Assembly: GCA_040374085.1 (NCBI GenBank)
Contig: JBEIVB010000091.1
Span: 1-9,519 of the forward strand
DNA: 9,519 nucleotides
Direction of reading: 5' to 3'
From: JBEIVB01 sp040374085
GTDB lineage: Bacteria > Bacteroidota > Bacteroidia > UBA4408
Notes under the pieces: model-generated
Database searches by the model: none
The model's input: only the letters and a program-made list of their open reading frames with translations
Told to the model about the DNA's origin: nothing
In this document: piece by piece, positions 1 to 5,517 of the stretch
Layout: every line of letters begins with the position of its first letter
Position numbering within the stretch: the first letter of the stretch is position 1
Translations under genes and position numbers: made by a program

Positions 1-2
1 CC

Positions 3-65
3 TATTTGGTTTGGCTGTGCATTGCGGTTTCCCTTAACGCATACATCTTTATTAGGAATGCTTGA
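3..65 (+). CDS. Possible C-terminal tail of a membrane protein (partial)
   Basis: The third plus frame is open from the window edge and ends with TGA at 63-65. It encodes about 20 residues, beginning YLVWLCIAVSLNAYIFIR, a strongly hydrophobic run like a last transmembrane helix followed by a short polar end. A GC-rich hairpin starts seven bases after the stop, which would suit the end of a transcription unit, and the gene would converge on the M13 peptidase gene. The fragment is too short to name a family. The first plus frame is also open, from base 1 to a TGA at 160-162, but its composition (several Cys, Trp and Gln, no pattern) looks less like protein. The coding call rests only on hydrophobicity and the hairpin, so it is weak. 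Confidence 0.25.
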   Translation, partial: YLVWLCIAVSLNAYIFIRNA

Positions 66-71
66 TGCACA

Positions 72-92
72 CATTGCGGCATGCCGCCAATG
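72..92 (+). terminator. GC-rich hairpin, candidate terminator or REP-like palindrome
   Basis: The arms CATTGCGGC and GCCGCCAATG pair over nine base pairs with a single bulged C on the right arm. The core GCGGCATGCCGC is a perfect 12-base palindrome. On the plus strand a short TTTT run follows about ten bases later (near 100-103), so it is not a textbook intrinsic terminator. It lies between the stop of the possible membrane-protein tail (65) and the convergent stop of the M13 gene (172), where a terminator for either gene would be expected. It could instead be one copy of a dispersed palindromic element. Confidence 0.3.
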
Positions 93-171
93 GAATGCCT
101 TTTGCAAATCCACTGCGGGCAGTCAAGAACATAAACAGGGAGTGCCAACCCGCGAAAAGTGACCTGGTATT

Positions 172-2232
172 TTACCAAATCCGAACCTGCTGTTCGGGTG
201 AGAGATGCATAGCATCTCCGGGCTTTATATTAAATGCTTTATAAAATGGATCAAAGTGCGAAAGCGTGCCATTTACCCGATAGTTGGGTGGCGAATGCGG
301 ATCTACCCGTACACGCGTTTGCGCAAGCTCGGGCTTGTTTACCTCTCGCCAAACTTGGGCAAACCCCAAGAAAAATCGCTGATCGGGTGTAAACCCATCA
401 ATGAGCGTGTTTCCTCTTCCCTGCTCGGTTAACTTAAACGCATCGTATGCAATGGAAAGTCCGCCCAAATCGGCAATGTTCTCACCCAATGTAAGCGAAC
501 CGTTAAGGTGCAGGGAATCGAGAACGGTATAAGCATTGTATTGTGCTACCAATTTCGAAGAAGCTTTTTCAAACTTCTTTCCATCTTCATCGGTCCACCA
601 ATTGTTGAGGTTTCCAGCTCCATCATACAATCTTCCTTGATCATCAAAACCATGGGTCAATTCATGTCCGATTACCATTCCAATGGCCCCGTAATTGATG
701 GCATCATCGGCCTTAGCATCAAAGAAGGGGAACTGAAGAATGCCGGCGGGAAAAACAATCTCATTGATATTTGGATTGTAATATGCGTTGATGGTTGGGG
801 GCGTCATTTGCCACTCTGTTTTATCCACAGGCTTGTTTAACTTGGAGCACATCAATCGGTAATCGTGTTTCCAAATCGAAATGAGGTTTCCAAAAAAGCA
901 ATTGCGGTTGATTTCAACCTCATCGTAGTTTTTCCAATTATCGGGATATCCTATTTTCTTAATAACCACATTCAGCTTATGGAGGGCTTTTTGTTTGGTT
1001 TCGTTGCTCATCCAAGCGAGATTCTGAATGCGCCTATCGAAAGCCTTTTGGAGGTTGTTCACCAACTCGAGCATACGACGGCGCGACTCTGCCGGAAAGT
1101 GCTTTTGAACATACGCCTTGCCAAACAGATCGCCCAAGGACTTATCCGTTTCTCCTACCATTATCTTCCACCTTGGACGCTGAGAAGCAGCGCCGGAAAA
1201 CTGTCTACTAAATTCAAAGTCTTCATCTCTAAAAACTTTTGACAGATACTCGGCATGTCCATGAATGTAATCAAACGAGACTTTGGCTTTCCAGGCCTCC
1301 AAGGGTTCAGAAGCCAAAAGCATGCACAAACCTTTGTAATAAAGTGGCTGGCACACGTTGAGCGTATCTGGGGAAAGCCCCATTTTTTGAAACTGATTTT
1401 TCCAATCTATGCCCGGAGCTAAGGCCTGGAGGTCTTTTACAGACATTTTGTTGTAATTCTTTTCGGGGTCGCGCAGCTCTTCGGGCATAATGTGAACCGC
1501 CGATATCTTGGTTTCGAGCGCCAGCACCCATTTCGCTTTTTTAGATGCAGCTTCCTCGCTGTCTCCACACAGCAAAAAAAGCTTGCGTGCATGCTCTCGA
1601 AGTTTATCGCAAGCGGGCTTGGATTGCTGGTCCTTTGGATTGTAATACCCTTTCTCCGGTAGAGTTAGTCCGGTTTGAAAAAGGGATAGGATATTAACGG
1701 AACTGCGCTTTTCATCGGGTACAACGCCGGTAGCAATTAAATCACCAAACCCGTTCCTGCGATCCTCTGCAAGAAAATCCATAAGCGCGCGATAATCCTT
1801 AACCTCATCGATCGCTTTTATTTTATCTTGCAATGGAAGCATGCCGGCCCTCTCGATGGAAATGGTATCCATACCACTGAAAAAGAAATCGCCCACCTTC
1901 TGGTTGTCGCTTCCTTTTGGATGATGGTCGTTTTTTGACATCTCCTCCAGCAGTGCATGTTGCTTAATCAAGGTTTCTGCATACAGGGTATAGAAACTGC
2001 CCCATGCAGACATATCCGACGGAATCTTTGCCTTGTTTAGCCAGTTTCCATTCGCAAACTGATAAAAATCCAGACCGGGTTCTATCCTTTTATCCATGTT
2101 GGCTGTATCGAAGTAGCACCTTGCTTCTTCGGTTTTATTTCTGCTGCATCCCGCTATTGGCAATGCAAGGAACTGAGCCATCAGGGCGGCACGAATAAGA
2201 ACAGCAAAGAATTGCAACAGCTTCATGTTCAT
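172..2232 (-). CDS. M13 family zinc metallopeptidase lipoprotein (neprilysin/PepO-like)
   Basis: A zinc endopeptidase of family M13, which cleaves oligopeptides; here it is probably anchored to the envelope. The 686-residue product starts with a lipoprotein signal: a hydrophobic stretch at about 5-28 and lipobox I-A-G-C with lipidated Cys29, followed by SRNKTEE, whose acidic end could act as a surface-export signal. The M13 N-terminal domain fills about 50-430. The catalytic domain shows NAYY at 482-485, HELTH at 523-527 (zinc ligands His523 and His527, base Glu524), ENIAD at 584-588 (third ligand Glu584, Asp588), and H-S-P-P-N-Y-R with His646 and Arg652, matching the transition-state His and substrate-binding Arg of neprilysin. 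It ends in VRIW, the usual bacterial M13 terminus, so it is full length and looks active. A TAG directly before the first ATG fixes the start to Met1 or Met3. It stands alone, 337 bases downstream of accA. Confidence 0.96.
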   Translation of the reverse strand: MNMKLLQFFAVLIRAALMAQFLALPIAGCSRNKTEEARCYFDTANMDKRIEPGLDFYQFANGNWLNKAKIPSDMSAWGSFYTLYAETLIKQHALLEEMSKNDHHPKGSDNQKVGDFFFSGMDTISIERAGMLPLQDKIKAIDEVKDYRALMDFLAEDRRNGFGDLIATGVVPDEKRSSVNILSLFQTGLTLPEKGYYNPKDQQSKPACDKLREHARKLFLLCGDSEEAASKKAKWVLALETKISAVHIMPEELRDPEKNYNKMSVKDLQALAPGIDWKNQFQKMGLSPDTLNVCQPLYYKGLCMLLASEPLEAWKAKVSFDYIHGHAEYLSKVFRDEDFEFSRQFSGAASQRPRWKIMVGETDKSLGDLFGKAYVQKHFPAESRRRMLELVNNLQKAFDRRIQNLAWMSNETKQKALHKLNVVIKKIGYPDNWKNYDEVEINRNCFFGNLISIWKHDYRLMCSKLNKPVDKTEWQMTPPTINAYYNPNINEIVFPAGILQFPFFDAKADDAINYGAIGMVIGHELTHGFDDQGRLYDGAGNLNNWWTDEDGKKFEKASSKLVAQYNAYTVLDSLHLNGSLTLGENIADLGGLSIAYDAFKLTEQGRGNTLIDGFTPDQRFFLGFAQVWREVNKPELAQTRVRVDPHSPPNYRVNGTLSHFDPFYKAFNIKPGDAMHLSPEQQVRIW

Positions 2233-2569
2233 CTAAAAAATGCCTGCAAAGAAAACCTTTGATTGTGTACATAATCTTGTAAAAAATTGCATTCGCATGA
2301 TTATTCGATGGGGCGCATTTCAAGCACGTTCATCCGTTGCTAATTAGGGACAGATGATGGGGAAAATCATGGATTGAAAAGGCCTGCAGCACAGCGAACT
2401 TCTTTGCAGCGCGAGGCAAAAATGATCCAACCCTAACCCAAGTATGTTTGGGTAAGCTTAATGCTACAGATAATTGCGGTTATAATCTTACTCGCATACC
2501 AAAGCAATATCCGGTGAACATGCAGCTTCACCTTTCATACAAAAAGATCGGCTTTGGCATTGCTTGGGT
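2233..2569. other. Non-coding stretch between accA and the M13 peptidase gene
   Basis: No convincing gene on either strand in 337 bases; all open frames are short and lack family features. It must hold the 3' end of the accA transcript and probably the promoter of the M13 gene. On the minus strand TTTCTTTG (2247-2254), 15 bases before the M13 start, is one base off the Bacteroidota -7 element TAnnTTTG, but no matching -33 TTG is seen at the right distance. No hairpin plus T-tract follows the accA stop. The only clear secondary structure is the small inverted repeat at 2436-2453. Confidence 0.7.
2436..2453. repeat. Small inverted repeat, 6 bp arms
   Basis: The arms ACCCAA and TTGGGT flank a six-base spacer, GTATGT; a G-T wobble could extend the stem by one pair and leave a four-base loop. 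Neither strand shows a T-tract directly after it. It lies about 120 bases past the accA stop in the accA transcript direction, so it could be a weak 3'-end structure, or chance. Confidence 0.3.
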
Positions 2570-3523
2570 TTATTCCAAGACCACACCCATGGCGCAGAAC
2601 TTTTCGATGCGTTGATCTATTCTGGTTTGAGGTTCGATTGCATCGAGTTGAGCCAGATGCCGTTTGATTTCCTCCTTCACAATCATGTGTGCCTCCAGTT
2701 GGTTGGTGTGGGCGCCCCCAAGAGGCTCGGGAATGATGCCATCAATAAGCGTATTGGCGAGCATATCGGTTGCGGTAAGCTTAAGGGCTTCAGCGGCCCT
2801 TTCTTTATTATCCCAATTGCGCCAAAGTATGCTGGAACAGCTCTCGGGAGAGATTACCGAATACCAGGTGTTTTCGAGCATCAAAACGCGGTCGCCAATT
2901 CCAATGCCCAAAGCTCCGCCTGAAGCTCCCTCACCCAAAATGATGCAGATGACGGGCACTTTCAAATTGAACATCTCGTATAAGTTCCGGGCAATGGCCT
3001 CTCCCTGTCCGCGCTCCTCGGCTTCCAATCCGGGAAATGCTCCCGGCGTATCGATGAACGTAACGATGGGCTTGTTGAATTTCTCAGCCAAACGCATCAG
3101 CCTTAAGGCTTTCCGATAACCTTCGGGGTTGGCCATACCAAAGTTTCGCAGTTGGCGCATCTTGGTATTGATGCCTTTTTGTTGGCCGAGAAACATTACG
3201 GTACGACCATCGATTCGTCCAAACCCACCTACCATGGCTTTGTCGTCGCGCACATTTCGGTCTCCGTGGAGCTCCATCCAGGTATTGTCTGTGATGGCGT
3301 TGATGTAGCTGATGGTGTAGGGACGCTCGGGGTGGCGGCTGAGCTGCACCCGCTGCCAGGGCGTAAGATTCAGGTAGATTTCTTTGCGCTTCTCTGTAAG
3401 TCTAGACTCGAGCTCAGCCACGGCAGTGGAAACGTCCACATTGGTTTTAATGCCTACCTCTTTCAGGTTTTCAATTTCCAGCACCAGGTCTTCAACCGGC
3501 TTTTCAAAATCCAAATAGGTCAT
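2570..3523 (-). CDS. accA: Acetyl-CoA carboxylase carboxyltransferase subunit alpha
   Basis: AccA forms the carboxyltransferase with AccD and moves the carboxyl group from biotin on AccB to acetyl-CoA, giving malonyl-CoA, the first committed step of fatty-acid synthesis, in the cytoplasm. The 317-residue product is the usual length for the family. An N-terminal helical region (about 1-60) starts MTYLDFEKP, typical of Bacteroidota AccA. The crotonase-like core follows, with ELHGDR at 84-89, RNFGM at 126-130, NPEGYRKALRLM at 132-143, FIDTPGAFPG at 156-165 and the glycine-rich oxyanion loop EGASGGALG at 198-206. The open frame runs ten codons further upstream to a TTG, but homologs begin at this ATG, which is therefore chosen. 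accD, accB and accC are not in the window. A TAnnTTTG element 20 bases upstream suggests its own promoter. Confidence 0.97.
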   Translation of the reverse strand: MTYLDFEKPVEDLVLEIENLKEVGIKTNVDVSTAVAELESRLTEKRKEIYLNLTPWQRVQLSRHPERPYTISYINAITDNTWMELHGDRNVRDDKAMVGGFGRIDGRTVMFLGQQKGINTKMRQLRNFGMANPEGYRKALRLMRLAEKFNKPIVTFIDTPGAFPGLEAEERGQGEAIARNLYEMFNLKVPVICIILGEGASGGALGIGIGDRVLMLENTWYSVISPESCSSILWRNWDNKERAAEALKLTATDMLANTLIDGIIPEPLGGAHTNQLEAHMIVKEEIKRHLAQLDAIEPQTRIDQRIEKFCAMGVVLE

Positions 3524-3542
3524 AGCGTCTTGGTTTGGATGG

Positions 3543-3550
3543 CAAAAATA
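3543..3550 (-). promoter_or_regulatory. Candidate -7 promoter element of accA
   Basis: On the minus strand this reads TATTTTTG, an exact match to the Bacteroidota -7 consensus TAnnTTTG, ending 19 bases before the accA ATG. This would give a short leader of roughly 10-15 bases. A matching -33 TTTG is not clear at the usual spacing; the best is TTC near 3575-3577. A 15-base near-palindrome, CCGACTTGAAGCCGG (3568-3582, one mismatched pair), covers that -33 region and could be a binding site or chance. Confidence 0.4.
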
Positions 3551-3625
3551 CAAACTAAAGCCAACCCCCGACTTGAAGCCGGAAACTGGGCGGTGCTGCA
3601 GGGAAAATCATGGAAATAGGAGTTG

Positions 3626-3643
3626 CCATCGAACGTTCCATGG
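3626..3643. repeat. 18-base near-perfect palindrome upstream of accA
   Basis: CCATCGAACGTTCCATGG is self-complementary at 16 of 18 positions; the only mismatched pair is 3630 with 3639, and the core GAACGTTC is perfect. It lies in the 132-base gap between the DCC gene stop (3656) and the accA start (3523). No T-tract follows on either strand, so a dyad operator is somewhat more likely than a terminator stem. No known regulator site is recognised. Confidence 0.35.
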
Positions 3644-3655
3644 AAACCCGAAAAA

Positions 3656-4063
3656 CTAAAGAAAACGATGAGCGGTTCCTTCTGGGGGCAGAGGGCATTG
3701 GGCGAACTTCCCGAACCAGCGGTAGCGGAAGCGTGCGACAATTGAGTAGGCGGCATTGCGCACAAAAGCTGGAACTAGTAATCCAACACTGAATGCCTTC
3801 CACGGCCATGGGAGCTGCCTGCACATGCGCAGCACTGCCCCGGAACGATTGTGCCAAGCTTGGCCATCCCAATACCAGATGGTTCTCATAGATTCCATCT
3901 GAGGAGGCGGCGGTACAGACTTGGGCAAGCGATTAAGGTGCTGAAGAGGCAGAAAGTAAAACAAACCGTTTGGATCGTGTTCCAAGAGCCAGCGCACCAC
4001 CCCGTTGCACAGTGCGCACACCCCATCGTAGAGGACTAAGTGAAATGCCTCCTTCTCCATCAT
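3656..4063 (-). CDS. DCC family thiol-disulfide oxidoreductase-like protein (DUF393/YuxK)
   Basis: A small protein of the DCC family (DUF393), grouped with thioredoxin-like thiol-disulfide oxidoreductases by its CxxC motif; the physiological substrate of the family is not established. The product is 135 residues, normal for the family. It opens with VLYDGVCALCNGVVRWL, holding the diagnostic D-G-x-C-x-x-C with Cys16 and Cys19, and keeps the family's later blocks: FLPLQ near 38-42, S-G-A-V near residues 74-77, a hydrophobic stretch at about 90-108, YRWFGK near 114-119 and the closing HRFL. No signal peptide is visible, so the bulk is presumably cytoplasmic or membrane-associated. Its ATG overlaps the TGA of the cytochrome-propeller gene; a second ATG follows directly. 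The strong SD-like AAGGAGG just downstream lies inside the coding region and does not point to another in-frame start. It is the last gene of the three-gene run. Confidence 0.9.
   Translation of the reverse strand: MMEKEAFHLVLYDGVCALCNGVVRWLLEHDPNGLFYFLPLQHLNRLPKSVPPPPQMESMRTIWYWDGQAWHNRSGAVLRMCRQLPWPWKAFSVGLLVPAFVRNAAYSIVARFRYRWFGKFAQCPLPPEGTAHRFL
4060..4063 (-). promoter_or_regulatory. ATGA stop-start overlap (translational coupling)
   Basis: The TGA ending the cytochrome-propeller gene (4062-4060) shares bases with the ATG of the DCC gene (4063-4061). Such four-base overlaps usually mean re-initiation by the same ribosomes and one shared transcript. Confidence 0.85.
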
Positions 4064-5517
4064 CGAATACCCACGAAATAGGGATCTACCGAAACCTCTA
4101 CCCTTCTTTTCTGCACCTCGAAGGTGCGGGGGTCGATGAAGGTAACGTAGCCGTTTCTGCCCCCGCAGAAGCTGCTGTGGTGGGGTGGAGGGCCCTGCAG
4201 CGTTGCATTGCGATTGGCTACCACCACCCGATCAAACAAGGGGTCTATGCCAATGCCATGCGGTTGCCAACCGCTGAAGAGGGTGGCAAGGCGCTGGCCC
4301 GTGTTTAGGTCGAACGCCATCACCGAACCTACCTTACCCGGGAAGTTGAGGCTGTCGCCCATGCACGTAACCCAAAGCTGATTGCGCCTCGGATCCACAA
4401 CCACCTCCTGAGGAAAGAAACCGGTGGGCAGCACCTGCAGCAAGGCATCGTCGGAAGTGCGCAACACGCGAATTTCGGCGCTGCCTTGGCAAGAAACATA
4501 GTAGCGGCTTCCATCCGGAGAGAAAGCCAAATCGTGGGGATTTAAACCTTGCTGGTTGTTCACAGGCAGACCATCAAGAGATACTTCTATGTTATCAAAA
4601 TTGGGATTGGTTGGACTGAACGGCGCGCCAATTTGAATTTTATAAACGTAATTGCCATACTGTGCAGGAACAATCAAAAAGCGTTCATCGGGCGAGAGGG
4701 TGCCCCCGTGTGGAAATTTAAACAACCCGTTTGGATAGCGGGTTTCAATGGTGAGGTTCTCTAAATTCAAGTAGAAGATTTTTCCTTGACTGCTCCAATC
4801 TACTGCAAAGGCATGACGGCCATCGGCACTGAGGCAAAAAGTATTCCAACTCCCTTCCCCCAAATCGATGGAGCCCACCAGCTCGTCGGTTATAGCATCG
4901 AACTTTTGAAATGCACGGCCTGCAAGAAAAATGACGTACCAATAGCGACGGTCGGGACTGATGCGCACTTGATGCGGAGCCTCAATTGCCGGGCTTATGC
5001 CCACCGGAATGGTGCGCATGGGTACCAAAGTAGCAGCGTCCATCACGGTAACCACATCGCATCCCTGGTTTGGAACGTAGTACTTGGTGCGCCAAGGCTT
5101 ATCGGAGAAAGGAACAGAGCCTGCCGCGTTTCCTGCACCGTTTGCGATCCAGTTGCGTAAGGTCTTTACCTCCTCAAGGCTGAGAGGATCTGCGTTTACC
5201 GGCATGCGGGGCAAGAGACTCAATCCCAAATTGGGATAGCTGTTGGAAAATAAGAACAACGTACTAAAATCGGGTTGATGCGGTATTACGGCACTGCCAC
5301 TGTTTGTGCCTTTCAGCATGGCACTCCAAGAACTGAGGTCGAGGCCACCGGCATTTACCGCGCTTTGTTTGCTGTGGCAACCCGGCACCGCGCATTTGGT
5401 GAGCAGGATTTTTCCTACATCTGCAGGATATCCAGATGCTGCCTGATCTATGACCACCGCATCGCGGCGGCAAGCACCAAAAGCCAACAGACCCGCAAGA
5501 ACGATCAGCAGTCTCAT
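4060..5517 (-). CDS. Cytochrome c domain plus YncE/YVTN beta-propeller, probable lipoprotein
   Basis: The 485-residue product begins MRLLIVLAGLLAFGAC, a short lipoprotein-like signal with Cys16 as the probable lipidated residue; the lipobox F-G-A-C is loose. Residues about 30-130 look like a c-type cytochrome domain: a heme-attachment motif C-A-V-P-G-C-H (Cys42, Cys47, His48), which is CX4CH rather than the usual CX2CH, then RMP with Met105 as the likely second axial ligand, then a closing helix ending WIANGA. Residues about 140-485 form a YVTN/YncE-type beta-propeller with blade motifs such as RISPD, TLSPDE and AFSPDG. A Pro-His pair recurs at His182, His270, His328 and His420, and PPPHHSSFC sits at 443-451. 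The open frame extends upstream to a TTG at 5580, but the ATG at 5517 overlaps the preceding stop and directly precedes the signal peptide, so it is chosen. It probably acts in the periplasm or at the outer membrane. Substrate and partner are unknown. Confidence 0.85.
   Translation of the reverse strand: MRLLIVLAGLLAFGACRRDAVVIDQAASGYPADVGKILLTKCAVPGCHSKQSAVNAGGLDLSSWSAMLKGTNSGSAVIPHQPDFSTLFLFSNSYPNLGLSLLPRMPVNADPLSLEEVKTLRNWIANGAGNAAGSVPFSDKPWRTKYYVPNQGCDVVTVMDAATLVPMRTIPVGISPAIEAPHQVRISPDRRYWYVIFLAGRAFQKFDAITDELVGSIDLGEGSWNTFCLSADGRHAFAVDWSSQGKIFYLNLENLTIETRYPNGLFKFPHGGTLSPDERFLIVPAQYGNYVYKIQIGAPFSPTNPNFDNIEVSLDGLPVNNQQGLNPHDLAFSPDGSRYYVSCQGSAEIRVLRTSDDALLQVLPTGFFPQEVVVDPRRNQLWVTCMGDSLNFPGKVGSVMAFDLNTGQRLATLFSGWQPHGIGIDPLFDRVVVANRNATLQGPPPHHSSFCGGRNGYVTFIDPRTFEVQKRRVEVSVDPYFVGIR
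5514..5517 (-). promoter_or_regulatory. ATGA stop-start overlap (translational coupling)
   Basis: The TGA of the FG-GAP gene (5516-5514) overlaps the ATG of the cytochrome-propeller gene (5517-5515). No Shine-Dalgarno sequence precedes this ATG. The overlap supports it over the TTG 63 bases further upstream. Confidence 0.8.

Noticed and set aside
1..74. Minus-strand ATG at 74 with a frame open to the left edge
   Set aside because: Only 24 codons are visible, starting inside the hairpin, with no signal peptide or motif; not enough to call a gene.
1..162. First plus frame open from the window edge to TGA at 160-162
   Set aside because: About 53 codons with no recognisable family, hydrophobic pattern or domain; it covers the hairpin, and open frames of this length are common by chance.
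505..1242. Several plus-strand open frames over 100 codons antisense to the M13 gene (and likewise over accA)
   Set aside because: They are mirror frames of strongly supported coding sequence and have no recognisable domains.
2443..2450. Exact TAnnTTTG match on the plus strand (TATGTTTG)
   Set aside because: No -33 element at the right distance and no plus-strand gene follows; transcription would only run antisense into accA. An eight-base degenerate motif is expected by chance.
2520..2615. Short plus-strand frame of 31 codons starting with ATG at 2520
   Set aside because: It runs antisense into the end of accA and shows no family features; a shadow frame.
4048..4056. Strong Shine-Dalgarno-like AAGGAGG on the minus strand near the DCC start
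   Set aside because: It lies after the ATG inside codons for Lys-Glu-Ala, and no in-frame start follows at a usable distance.
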